A stretch of DNA of 64,000 nucleotides, from positions 26,717,557 through 26,781,556 of the forward strand of contig CM022951.1 in NCBI GenBank assembly GCA_012931725.1. The letters are read 5' to 3'. Positions 1 through 10,032 of the stretch are shown in pieces. Position numbers and translations under genes: made by a program. Source of the stretch: Litsea cubeba. Its lineage: Eukaryota > Streptophyta > Magnoliopsida > Laurales > Lauraceae. The notes below the pieces were generated by a model that searched no databases, had not been told where the DNA came from, and saw nothing but the letters and a program-made list of their open reading frames with translations. Within the stretch, counting starts at the first letter, position 1; each line of letters starts with the position of its first letter.

Positions 1-134
1 ATGCATCATTACAGGTTCAATGTCTTTAAATAAGAAGAGAAGGGATAGAGTTGAATTGGACTTGAGTATGGGCTTGAAATGAATTTGGAGAATAGTCCCT
101 CAATTCTTTTATTTTACAGTTCATCTCATTTAAG

Positions 135-425
135 TCCGATCGATAGGACTCATTGGCCGATCGATCGATCCTGAATCGTCCCCAGTTATTTACAGTCCGA
201 TCGATCGGACCTGATGGGCGATCGATCGGTCCTGAAAACACTCTTAGTTATTTACAGTCCGATCGATCGGACCTGATGGGCGATCGATCGGTCCTGAAAA
301 CACTCTCAGTTATTTACAGTCCGATCGATCGGACCTGATGGGCGATCGATCGTTCCTGAAAACACTCTCAGTTATTTACAGTCCGATCGATCGGACCTGA
401 TGAGCGATCGATCGGTCCTGCAACG
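135..425. repeat. 62-bp tandem repeat with GATCGATC palindromes
   Basis: Five units lie head to tail, with core starts at about 135, 196, 258, 320 and 382. The spacing is 61 or 62 bases. Each unit carries the palindrome CCGATCGATCGG and, about 20 bases on, a second GCGATCGATCGG-type site, joined by the linker CTCAGTTATTTACAG. The first unit is the most diverged and the inner three are nearly identical. The array lies inside LTR E, more than 700 bases downstream of its TATA box. Confidence 0.9.
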
Positions 426-1129
426 AATCTCAACCCATTTGGTTGAATTCTTCTCTTGTCCAACTCCTATCCATTTCCTTTCTTTCCCCTTCTTCCAAAC
501 ATAACTTCATGAATAATTGGGCTATTCCTTGACCTCCTTATCTCATCAAATCATCATTCAAAATCAATAGTACCAAACTATCAAACATGATAGACTATTA
601 AAACTATCAATGGAAACAAATCAAGATTTTTGCATAAAACATGATAAAACACATGAGAATCATTTCATCCACTTGCCTTGGGTCCAATGCAAATCAAATT
701 GAGCTCTAATCACCTTTTAAGCCCACAATCAAACACCTATACACAAAACCCCCAAATCCAAACCCTAGATTATCAAAATCCAAGTAAAACAAAACAGAAT
801 CTTCCAATAAATGAAATGGAGTTTCCCAAGGGCTAAAAAAACAGGATTATAAAACTTTTAGGAAGATTACTTACAAAGAAGATCTTCAAAAGCAAGGTGT
901 TGTCCAAAGGAAGTCTTGGAGTGGGCGGTTTTCTTCAAAAATGGTGTCAAGATGAAGCCCTTGAGATGAGAAAGAAGATTGTAGCCTCTAATTTTCCATT
1001 GGCACTAGCTTAGCGGGGGATTGAAGATGAAGAAGCAAGAAAAAGGGTAAGGGAAAACCCTTAGGGCTGGGATTTCTCTTCTCCTCGAGGGTTTTTGCCA
1101 GAAATGGGAAAAATGAAGAAGAAGCTTTC

Positions 1130-1138
1130 TATATATAG
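1130..1138 (-). promoter_or_regulatory. Putative TATA box of LTR E
   Basis: The plus strand reads CTATATATA, giving TATATATAG on the minus strand. This fits a U3 promoter about 500 bases from the LTR start. The assignment is by position and motif only. Confidence 0.4.
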
Positions 1139-1642
1139 TAAGTGAGGATGGGGCCCACAACTTAAAAGACTTCTCGGGCTCAAAACATGGTTTTCGGGGC
1201 TTCAAACAAATTCGACGAAGAAGACAAAGTTGATCGGCAAAATTTCTAGTTTCTAAAAAGTATATATTTTGCACATTTTGGTGACATTGAAATCGGTGTC
1301 CAGATTTTGGGTAAAAAGACCATTTTGCCCTCAATTGCGAAAAGTCAGGCTTAGGATCCTCGAATGGAAACGATGTCAACATGAAAGTTGTAGGGATTAG
1401 CAAGATGAGTCCAACGAGGTTAAAAACACGATTTTTTTGAAATCATCGGTAAACCCCCAATCTCACACAATTCGTAACAAGAACCCCCAAAGGGTCCCAC
1501 AAGTAAAAAGCCTCTCCAAATTCCCCAAAGCTATTATAAAAGCTATTCTAATCCCAAACTTAATCAAAACCACTAAACACACTCAAAACTAAAACACAAC
1601 TTAATCAACTCTAAGCGAGGTCTCTCGGGTCGGTGTCTTACA

Positions 1643-1723
1643 GTAGGTGCGCGTGATTTGCTTCTGTTGAAGCATGAGCTGGTGCTTGCTCTCATCGAAA
1701 GTAATGGTAAGCGATGCTGCCAT
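1643..1723 (-). pseudogene. gag: Element C' gag, first 27 codons only
   Basis: An ATG at 1723 opens a minus-strand frame that runs 27 codons to 1643, where element E interrupts it. The same peptide start, with few changes, is found at 63633-63707 in element C, where it leads into a 388-codon gag N-terminal frame. The match defines the true gag start for this family, because in element C the start codon itself is displaced by a CACTA insertion. The remainder of C' gag-pol would lie left of E, outside the window. Confidence 0.75.
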
Positions 1724-2719
1724 TGTTAGTTTTTTCGAAAAATTTCTGAAACAAGACCACATCCATTAGTAATCACAAGAATATAATGATCATAAATGGG
1801 AAGTTCTATGGAATTTGTCTTTTGACCCAAGCAATATGAAGAAGGCAAAAGGCCATAGAGGGTACAATTGTTCTGATCACAGGTATGGTAAGCCCAGAAT
1901 GAGCGTCCCATTGACTGCTAAAAGCAATTGTGAACCTAAATTCGACTTATCGAGAAGCAGAACTTGCTCGAGGTTAGAAGAATATAAGTTTGGAGTTACA
2001 AATGTGCCGGTCGCGAATACAGTAGACCCTGAAAGGGCATACTAGTACCGCTTGACACAAATGTTTTGAGACCGCATCCATGAGATGAGATTCTCTGTTT
2101 TGAAAGGTCAAGATTGGATTCATCAAAGAGAGCAGATGGTATTCCGATCGAAATACGGTCTTAGCGATTTCCACGAGCGCCAGTACCCAGAAGGAAATGA
2201 ACCATAATTTCTCTGATCTGAATCCAAAAATAACTAGTTTTTTTTTTTTTGAAAGGCCAAGATCGGGTTCATCAAAGAGAGCAAAAGGCACTCCAATCTG
2301 AACCCAAAATGACGAAAGTTTTTTTTTTTGAAAAAATCTTTTTTTTTTCTTAAGATTTTTTTTGAAATTTTTTTTTATTTTTTATTTTTTTTTTCATTTA
2401 TTATTTTTTTTAGATTTTATTTTTGAAAATCTTTTTTATTTTTTATTTTAAAAGTTTTTATTTTAAAATTTTTTTTTATTTAAAAGTCGAGAGAGTACAC
2501 ATAGGCCTCCTAACCCGGTCTTATGAAATCTCGATTGATAGAATTGCCCCCGGGTAAGGGTAGGATTACTTAATGAACCCGTCTGGAGGACCCTTGCCTA
2601 GAACAGTCAAGCTGTCTCCACACTCTGGACAAGGCTTTTCTTGAATCAACCGTGATCAAAGAACGCAGTTGGTTTAACCTTAGTGGTCTATGTCTCTTTT
2701 TTTTTACTTTTATTTTTTT

Positions 2720-3205
2720 TTAGATCTTTAATGAACTCATCGAAGAGAAACGATGGCCCAAATCCTAATTCGAACAGGCTCAACAATTTCTGCGAGCACA
2801 CGAACGAAAGGAAAGGATCAAAGTTTCTCAATTTTGAATCCAAAATGAGAAATCTAATTTTTTCTTTTTTTATTTTTTTTCTTTTTTTATTTTTTTTTTA
2901 CTTTTATTTTTTTTAGATTTTTTAATGAACTCATCGAAGAGAAACGATGGCCCAAATCCTAATTCGAACAGGCTCAACAATTTCTGCGAGCACACGAACG
3001 AAAGGAAAGGATCAAAGTTTCTCAATTTTGAATCCAAAATGAGAAATCTGATTTTTCCTTTTTTTAATTTCTAATGAACTCATCGAAGAAAAACAATGGC
3101 CATTTCCACAATTCGAACGGGCTCAACGATTTCCGCGAGCACTGCGACGAAACGAAAAGGATCAAAGTTTCTCAATTTTGAATCCAAACTAAGAAATCTG
3201 ATTTT
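2720..3205. repeat. Leader repeat, three copies of about 130-200 bp
   Basis: The block 'atgaactcatcgaagagaaa ... caaagtttctcaattttgaa' occurs at about 2728, 2923 and 3073, separated by T-rich spacers of different length. The third copy is the most diverged. Weaker relatives with 'ttcatcaaagagagca' occur near 2117 and 2266. The repeats lie wholly in the leader of element C'. Confidence 0.8.
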
Positions 3206-3420
3206 TTTATTTTTATTTTTTTGAAAAGAGAAAGAGTGGAAATAAATTCAAAGAATTAAAATTTTCCAAAAAATCTCATCTCATTTTTTTTTAGATGCGG
3301 AATTCAACATAGGCCACCAATTAGAAAGTAGCCAAGGAATCGAGAAAAGAAATATGAGCATAGAGCAAAAGATATGATATGCAAATATTTCATTTCTAGA
3401 ATCGTGTTCTCAAATGAACG

Positions 3421-3440
3421 AGTCCCACCGCGTGTGCCAG
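3421..3440 (-). other. Possible primer binding site of element C'
   Basis: Next to the LTR end, after a 2-3 base spacer, the minus strand reads TGGCACACGCGGTGGGACTC. It begins TGG, and GGTGGGACT has the form of a tRNA T-arm complement. I could not match it to a specific tRNA from memory. Confidence 0.35.
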
Positions 3441-3442
3441 CC

Positions 3443-3458
3443 TGATGGACAGCGCTTC
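3443..3458 (-). mobile_element. Short left piece of the 5' LTR of element C'
   Basis: These 16 bases, starting TGATGGAC on the plus strand, are the inner end of the C' LTR. They are separated from the rest (22841-25368) by the insertion of element A. The boundary at 3443 is shown by comparison with element C: both copies read TGATGGAC, and the sequences to the left of it are unrelated. The last five bases (GCTTC) are the target duplication of A. Confidence 0.85.
3454..3458. repeat. Target site duplication of element A (left copy)
   Basis: GCTTC here matches GCTTC at 22836-22840, directly flanking the TG and CA ends of element A. This shows a single integrase-type insertion into the LTR of C'. 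Confidence 0.93.
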
Positions 3459-4330
3459 TGTAGGTGCAGAAAATAATGACCCACAATAACTGGGGAGCCT
3501 TAGAGGACTTATCCAACGTGGTGATGACTGGGTACCGTCCGAAAGCCTGAAAGAGAGGAGCAAACAGTCAGAGGACCCTGGCCTGGGCGGCGCAAGGCTC
3601 TCCGATGCCAAAGTCAGTGAGTGAACTGGAACAATGGAAGGAGAGGAAGAAGAGAGGCAGAGTAACAGCTCTGTGGGTTGAATTGTGCGTACCTTGCGTG
3701 TGATATGAAGCTCTATTTATAGAGGCTTGGGTCGTATCTTTGGAGGATATCTTGGTGTGGGTCCCATGATTCGACTGGGAAGTCATGATCAGCCCACAAA
3801 GTAATAAATGCGGTCCAATCCAGCCCACTCTGCATTTAATGCCAGTTGGATCAGCCCACATCGCATTAAATGCGCGTCTTGTTGGGCCAGATTGTGTTGG
3901 GCGCCTTTGACGGTTGGGGTACCATCGGATCCGCCCTCGGGCCTTGTCCGCTGGATGCCGCCCTCTCAGTGATCTGGCGAAGATTGTGGACGGCTGGATG
4001 TCGCATCAGTCTCACTAGCTCGCGCCCCCATTCCTCCACGTGCCTGATGACGTGGGGGATGAGGGGTGCGAGTGGAGGTTCTTTCTCACTTCGGCTTTCG
4101 TCCCGGCTCCTTCAGCCGAGGTGGAGCTCTCAGCCGAAATGGGCACATGGGGTAGCCGAGCTCGGCACTAGCGGGCCGGAGCTGTTTGACTTCGGCTGAG
4201 GCCTCTGCCCTGGTACCCGGGGTGAGTTTGGTGCCACGTGGATGGCACGCGGATGGCACGTGGGGATGCTTAGTCTCATCTGATGGCTGTGATTAGCGTA
4301 ATCCTGGAGTTCTGGAAATCTCCCCACACA
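3459..4330 (-). repeat. 3' LTR of element A
   Basis: This 872-bp direct repeat of 21948-22835 has TGTAGG and CCACACA ends on the plus strand. By eye I count about 13 substitutions against the other copy, plus one gap of about 16 bases near 3947. The palindromic TATA box CTATTTATAG lies at 3713-3722 (CTATAAATAG on the sense strand). Open frames in it are chance LTR frames. Confidence 0.95.
3713..3722 (-). promoter_or_regulatory. TATA box in the 3' LTR of element A
   Basis: CTATAAATAG on the minus strand, with the same site in the 5' LTR at 22202-22211. It marks the U3/R boundary region. Confidence 0.6.
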
Positions 4331-4382
4331 ATTGCCCCCTAGCTTTTGACCTTTTAAGCGGCCTTTAGTGGTCGAAAGCTAG
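4331..4382. promoter_or_regulatory. Polypurine tract and adjoining hairpin of element A
   Basis: On the minus strand AGCTAGGGGGCAAT abuts the 3' LTR, the place and composition of the plus-strand primer. It overlaps one arm of an inverted repeat: CTAGCTTTTGACC (4339-4351) and GGTCGAAAGCTAG (4370-4382), 12 of 13 paired, with an 18-base loop. Confidence 0.65.
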
Positions 4383-4833
4383 AAAAACTCGTCTGGGGCT
4401 GCGGCGATCATTGCCTGGTGTCGTTTCAACTTTTCTGAAGCAATAAATGCTCTGCCCTATCTGTCCTGGGAAGCGAGTCGACGGCTACACGCGTAGCCTC
4501 TTCACTGATTGCGCTGTCTTATTGATGGAACGGGCGCGGATCGCGAAATCCATCCTTTCGAATTTCGAAAGTAGCGCGCATCGAGGGTTCCCTTTCCATA
4601 AATAGGGTCATCTTCTTCCTTTCTTGCTTCTGATTTCTTTTCGCCTTCGCCTTCATCTTCGATTTCTGCTCTGCTACTCGAGATTTCTCTAGCGAGGACG
4701 ACCATAGGACGTGCCCAGATCTGTTCTTGAGTCGCCCCATTTGTCTCTGTAAGTTGCTTCGTGCCTCTATGTAGCTTTTTCTTGGGGTTTCGCGACCTTT
4801 AGGGTTTAACTTTTGCTGTCACCCTTTTTAGAC
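4383..4833 (+). promoter_or_regulatory. Promoter and spliced leader of the antisense gene of element A
   Basis: A TATA-like CATAAATAG lies at 4597-4605, followed by a pyrimidine-rich leader. A consensus donor (CT|GTAAGT, about 4749) and acceptor (TTTTTAG, ending 4830) suggest an intron just before the ATG at 4834. The gene would be transcribed away from the 3' LTR, against gag-pol. The promoter is inferred from motifs and spacing only. Confidence 0.45.
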
Positions 4834-5959
4834 ATGGGCACCCCTAGGTTCGATTTAGATACTGAAGAGGGCATAGCCAGATTTAGGGCCGCTTTCAATA
4901 TTCCGGAGGGAGTCCTCCTCAAGCCGGCGGACTCCGTCGATTATGCCATGATGCGCTGGTCCTGCGGCTGGATGTCGTTCCCTCTGATCTCCGTGATCGA
5001 GGGCGGGGTCAGATTTCCTCTGCACCCCTTGCTTAGGGCTTGCCTCAGTACCTGGTCCATCACCCCGTGCCAGCTGATGCCCAATGGCTATAAGGTCATC
5101 ATGGGCACGGCGAAGCTGAACGAGATTTTGGGGACCGACCTGGGTGTCCACAATATCGAGGACACCTACGATATCTGCAAGGCTGGGGAAGGGAAATACT
5201 ACCTCCGAGTGAAGCCGCAGCGAAGAGGCTTCGTCCTGGCCTTGGAGGATTCGAGTAAGAATGCCGAGGAAACTTTCTTCTATGTGTCGGGGGACTGGGA
5301 GTTCGGCGCTGGCGAGAGCAGGAGGTTGATGGTCCCTCGTCGCCCCGGGACTGTCCCAAGTAAACACCGCTTCTTTTCTCTTACTCGCTTTGGTTGATCT
5401 TGTTGATGCCGGGCTGACACTCTTATTGTCTGTTGTGCAGAGGCAGGCGCGAGGCGACGCCGAGCTGCGAGTGAAGGCTGGAGGAGGAACGTTGACGACG
5501 TCAATAAGGTTGAGAGATACAAGGGGCACGATACCAGGTGGGCTTGGAAGCTGCTCGGGTATACGCCGAGGTACCGTGGTCACTACAGGAGGACCGGAGT
5601 AGCCGAGGTGGACGAGGCGCACCCTGATCGTCCAACCGTCTCCGTTGCCGTGCCTGCCGGGATCCCTTTGACCGATCCTGCTGCGAACCGAGCTGCGTCT
5701 GGTGCCGAGGCGTCCACCTCTAGTTCGGAGCCACCGAACCTGACGCAGATAGTGGACGCTTATTCTTCCAATCGGGAAGAAGACATGGAGGGAAGCTCGA
5801 GGGCGCCAGTTGTTAAGGATCTGGCGGCCAAGTTCAGGCGGGGGTCTTCCTCCTCTGCGACGCCATCATCTGCCAGTACCCGCGCAGCTTCGGGCTCGGG
5901 AGGTGCTGGCTTCACTTCTGCTCCTGCTCCTGCTCCTGCTCCGAGCGAGGGAGTGCGGC
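4834..5959 (+). pseudogene. Antisense gene of element A, 5' part (Transposase_28-type protein)
   Basis: The ATG at 4834 opens exon 1 (to about 5359); an intron with GTAAAC donor and TGTGCAG acceptor follows; exon 2 starts near 5442 and runs to 5959, where a copia-derived element cuts it. The exact acceptor is unsure, since the plain one leaves the phases one base apart. The N-terminal 170 residues resemble Pfam PF04195 (putative gypsy-type transposon, Transposase_28), which is known from plant Ty3/gypsy-associated proteins; the fit is by recall of the family, not a search. Exon 2 gives an Arg-rich stretch and a Ser/Pro/Ala-rich linker. The frame continues at 13349 after removal of one duplicated GCGGC. 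Its job in the element is unknown. The GC-rich codon use differs sharply from the AT-rich copia insert. Confidence 0.75.
5955..5959. repeat. Target site duplication of the copia element (left copy)
   Basis: GCGGC precedes TGTTAGG here and follows CCTAACA at 13344-13348. Removing one copy and the insert restores an open host frame with no stop. Confidence 0.92.
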
Positions 5960-6329
5960 TGTTAGGATTTTGTTTATTGCAATTTGATGGATGCATTAGC
6001 ATTTTATTCATCTCATGAATTTTCACACATGCATTGATTTAGAAATTCTTGAAATCTTAATTTACACATGCATTGTTTTAAATCTTGTAAATCCTATGTT
6101 TCATGCATGTTTTGGTTTTCATCTTGGATGCAATTTAATTTGAAAAAGAGTTTTATAAATCAAGCAAGCCTATGGTTTTAAAACTTTCTAATCATTTTTG
6201 GCTTTTTATATTTCATGATTTTAAACCTCTTAGAATGATTTAAAATCATGTTTCCATGCTTGATTTAATGGCCCAAAAGAATCCCCTCAAGAATCACTTT
6301 AAAGTATATGAAAAATGGGAATTCTGGTC

Positions 6330-6486
6330 CCAGGGTCGACCTGCAGTGTACCAGGTCGACCTGCCCATGGACCAGGTCGACCTGGCACACTGCAGGTCGA
6401 CCGGGCAGAGGGTCGTTGGCTCTCCAACGGTCATATTTGTGACCGTTTGTATTCGGTCGACCGGGGATGGTATGGGGTCGACCGAA
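6330..6486. repeat. Cluster of GGTCGACC palindromes upstream of the TATA box (left LTR)
   Basis: Six GTCGAC sites lie within about 160 bases. The segment CTGCAGTGTACCAGGTCGAC is mirrored by its near reverse complement, so the units also pair with each other over longer arms. The cluster ends about 30 bases before TATAAAA. The same cluster is at 12827-12967 in the right LTR. Confidence 0.85.
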
Positions 6487-6511
6487 GACACGCTGATACT
6501 CACTTTTTGAG

Positions 6512-6518
6512 TATAAAA
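6512..6518 (+). promoter_or_regulatory. TATA box of the left copia LTR
   Basis: GTATAAAAAGG context; the right LTR has TATAAATA at the same place (minus strand, 12783-12790). The position divides U3 from R. Confidence 0.6.
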
Positions 6519-7711
6519 AGGGGTTCATTCCCATTGAAAAAGGGTTGAACATTTTGGAGCTTCCAAGCCATCTTTGAGGAGTTTGGAGAGAAGATAAAGG
6601 GGATGAACTAAGAGAGACCAAGAGGGTCATTAGTAAAGCTCAAGCTTGGATTAATGAAGTTAAATCTCTAAGTAAGCTTTGCTTAAACTAATCATATGTT
6701 ATATGCTTTGTTTAAATCTTTGGGAAATGTTTAATAGCATGATAACTATGATGTGTTGAATCCATTCTTCTTATAATCTTTGATTTTATTGGATTCTTCA
6801 CTTAGATTCAAATCAAGGTTATTTTAGAAAACTTCTTAAACATGTTTAGTCAAAATCTTTGATCTCCTTAATAACATGTTTCTATAACTTGTTTGAATCC
6901 TCTTTGTTGTTTTCAATCTATTTTAAGTTTAGTTAAACAAATTTATTTTTGAAAACAACATTGAACATGCATCACTTGTTTTAATCTTAATTAGTTTCAT
7001 TCAACTTGTGACATTTTGATTTTCATAATCATTAACAAGTTTGCATTTTCTACAAGTGATTTGCATTACACTTGAATCATATCTTTTTATGTGCATTAAA
7101 CTTTTAAATGCTATTAGCATAAATTGATTGACCTTGCATTTTTAACTGGATTGAAGTATCCACACACACATATCATGAGCATTCATCTTTGCATTTCATT
7201 GTGGTGTGTGAGTTAGTTTTTCATTTTCATATTCGCCTACTTAGAGGCATTTTACTTGAGCTTAAATTGTAATCTCTTAGAGTGTTTTGTGATGACACTT
7301 TCTTTGAGAAAAATCTATTGTTGTAAGGTTATTGCTTAGCCATTGAAAAGCATCTTGTATAGGTTGTTGTTAAGCCTTGAAAAACAACATTGTAAGGTTA
7401 TTGCTTATCCTTGGAAAGCATATTGTAGAGGTTATTGCTTAGCCTTTTGAAAAGCATAATAGTGGAAATCCGGTGGGGTGTTGGATACACAAGCCGGTAG
7501 TGGATGTAGGCATTGAGGCCGAACCACTATAAATGATGGTGTTATGGTGATTGCAATGTGGTGATTGTTTATTTAAGCTTCCGCATATTGTTTGTTTAAT
7601 CATCACATGTGACTAGTTGTTTTAAAGAAATTAAAATTGGTCATAATTGGTCACTAAGTGTAGCTCACCCTATTCACCCCCCCTCTAGGGTTAGGATCCC
7701 CAGGACTTTCA

Positions 7712-7731
7712 ATTGGAATCTCCCCCTTTGC
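7712..7731 (-). other. Anomalous junction: primer-site stub joined to polypurine tract
   Basis: After the left LTR end come ATTGG (7712-7716), the same five bases that start the primer region beside the right LTR, and then AATCTCCCCCTTTGC (7717-7731). On the minus strand the latter is GCAAAGGGGGAGATT, the polypurine tract expected directly before a TGTTAGG LTR start. So a minus-strand element that should continue into its own U3 is joined to the U5 end of a plus-strand LTR carrying 5 nt of primer-site DNA. Confidence 0.8.
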
Positions 7732-10032
7732 AATTTGATGGCAAACCTTCAATATGTTGGCAAACCTTGCTCAACACTAAAACTTCACACACAGTCTTCA
7801 GCTCCTCCTTGGCTGGACAATTCTTGAAATCTCTTTGGATGCTTCTTCATTTAGCTTGGGCTCTAGCTTCATTCTTCATTCTTCTTGATGCTTGGAGCTT
7901 GATCATTCTTCAAGCTTTCATTCCATCTTCCTTTCTTTGGCCAATCAACTTCTTTAGCTCCCAAGCTTTCTTCTCTTCATTTCTCCCTTTTGACCATGCA
8001 CTCTTCTTTTGGCAAGATGTGCATTCTCTCCACCTTTAGCACTTTCTCCCCCTTAATTCTTTCTCCCCTTTTTGCCATTAAGCTTGAGAACTTTCTCCCC
8101 CTTTGCCATTAAATTGCAAAGGTATCAATTGAAGAGGGGGTACCTACACACATGAAACAAGAAAATACCTTTCAGTAGCACCTGTTAACAAAGAAAATAA
8201 AAAATGTAATATATAACAGGTTATCATGCATGGGTAATAAGCTATAAGGGTATCAAGAGCCAATATAAGGGTGAATTTGATCAAAACTAATACTTCCTAT
8301 GAAGATTTACTCCCCCTCAATCCATACTCTTCTTTTGTCAAACTTTTGACAAGGATTTAACTAATAGGTACAAGAAGAAGATGGTTTAACCAATTGAGGG
8401 TCAACTTCAAGTGAAGGATTAGATTCAATTGATAATAATATTTGACTATAAAGCTCAATATGATCAAATTACCAAAGTAAAGGGCAAGGTCATTGGGATA
8501 TACTAAACATAGCATCAATCAATATAACTATGAAAATCATATGCTATGGATATTTTGAAATCATTTCATCCAATAATAAAATATGACTATCATGTGCAAG
8601 ATGAATGAAATGAAGTTCAAAAACATGAAGCCTACCTCAACCATTAACCAACCAAGATTATGAACACATAAACATGGTGGTCATGAGATCTACCTAGGTG
8701 AGCATGAGAGGAGGCAAACATGAAAAACTATGATGCTAATGGGATGTGACATGGAACATAAACATATTACCATCAAGTTCAATCCAATGTACACAAGGTC
8801 TATCACATTCTCAAGATATCAATTGGATATGATACTAAATGAAAATGATACCGATTGATTACCAATTGAATATGAACCATGATTAAGAGTAAGTATGTGA
8901 CAAACACAAAATTCCAAAAAGCATCATAAAATGATTATTCATCACTTCTAATGATATAACTAAAGAGCATAGTGATGAACATGAGAAATTGCATTTAAAA
9001 AAAATATACCAAGGTAAAGCATGCAATTTTCAAAGTGTCAAGATCATATGAATTCAACATCTAAGACATCCATCAAACAATAGATATAACTAAGAAATAC
9101 AAGGAATGGATTTCAAAGAGGTTCATATGATCAAGCACACTACTATGAAGTTGAAACATGTATAAAGAATGATATCAATAAGAAAAATACACATGAATCA
9201 ACATCATAACCATCCATTAAAAAAATTGACTAGTAAGTATAACGGATGGATTTTAGAGTTCTAGTATGGTTTCTACAAATGTAACTAATAATGCAACCAT
9301 ACAAGAAACTATATGATATTTGCACATCAAGAATGAAACTAAATGGGCAAAGTTGCAAATAGCATATAACAAGTATTTCCTTCTAAATCATATATTTATT
9401 AGCACAAGGAAATATACTCAAAAGAAAATGTTTCAATGAATATAACTAACAAAGCTTGAAAAACATTTTCAATTCATACAATCTTCAAATCATTTCAATA
9501 CACAAAATCCAACAATGAGCATAAAGAGGATGATTTTGAAGATAACACTTTTTCAACTTGCATTTTAAAAGATATAACTTATTTGAAACACATACAAGTT
9601 GGTTTTTCAAAACAATAATTTTCCATATGAAAATATAACTTAGAAATCTATGGAAAAACTAAATTGTTTCAAATCATTTGTTTTTCAAAACAAATCTTAC
9701 TAATACATCCAAACAAATGATTTTACAATATCAATTGATTATGAAAGATCTAGCTAATACAGCTTTGAAACCATAATCAATTGAACATGTATAGAATTGC
9801 AAGAGATATAACTAAATGAACAAGAAGCAAATCTAACATGTTGAAAATATAATCGAATGATTTTGAAAACCATGATATGTAACTAGATAAGTACATGAAG
9901 ACAAAATCAATTGATTACTAATAAACATTGCATTTTAATAAATGTAACTAAGAAAGAACAAAATGCAAATGCAATATGACCAACAAAAGGATTTACCTAT
10001 AAAGGATAGGTTGGTCAATGAGGTCCAAGGCC
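7732..10032. other. AT-rich non-coding interior of the copia element
   Basis: No coding frame for protease, integrase, RT or RNase H is found on either strand. From about 8500 to 9960 the motif (G)ATATAACTAA and close variants recur every 60 to 150 bases between unrelated AT-rich spacers. At 7780-8110 the plus strand is rich in CTCTTCTTTT/TCTCCCCCTT runs. Confidence 0.7.

Larger units (their letters stand above)
1..1642 (-). mobile_element. LTR of element E (Tekay/Del-like Ty3/gypsy), cut by window edge
   Basis: Read on the minus strand this stretch begins at 1642 with TGTAAGACACCGACCCGAG, a TG-start typical of the long LTRs of Tekay/Del chromoviruses. A TATA box (CTATATATA on the plus strand, 1130-1138) lies about 500 bases inside, followed by an A/G-rich leader. 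The element runs off the left edge, so its 3' end and coding region are not seen. To its right lies the interrupted gag start of element C', so E most likely inserted into C'. No coding capacity is supported here. The family call is by resemblance of the LTR start only. Confidence 0.5.
1724..3442 (-). mobile_element. Element C' leader (5' untranslated region)
   Basis: This 1.7-kb stretch lies between the LTR end at 3443 and the gag ATG at 1723. It is made of long T tracts on the plus strand (A tracts on the sense strand) broken by repeated blocks. No coding capacity is supported. Leaders of this length are usual in Tat-lineage elements. The corresponding part of element C lies beyond the right edge of the window. 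Confidence 0.65.
5960..7711 (+). repeat. Left LTR of the copia element, plus orientation
   Basis: TGTTAGG to GACTTTCA, 1752 bp. It aligns with the reverse complement of 11581-13343 over its whole length, with roughly one difference per ten bases in the outer and inner parts and fewer in the middle. The TATA box TATAAAA is at 6512-6518. A run of six GTCGAC sites lies just upstream of it. Confidence 0.9.

Noticed and set aside
3304..3861. Minus-strand frames, repeated at 21745-22350, with near-identical peptides
   Set aside because: They lie in the two LTRs of element A; similarity of peptides only reflects the LTR repeat.
4855..5622. A 255-codon minus-strand frame opposite the first exons of the antisense gene of A
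   Set aside because: It is a GC-rich shadow of the plus-strand gene, with no family resemblance and crossing its introns.
6256..6630. Frames rich in GRPAVCQVDLVHGQVDL-type repeats, on both strands and again at 12672-13038
   Set aside because: They are readings of the GGTCGACC palindrome cluster in the copia LTRs, not proteins.
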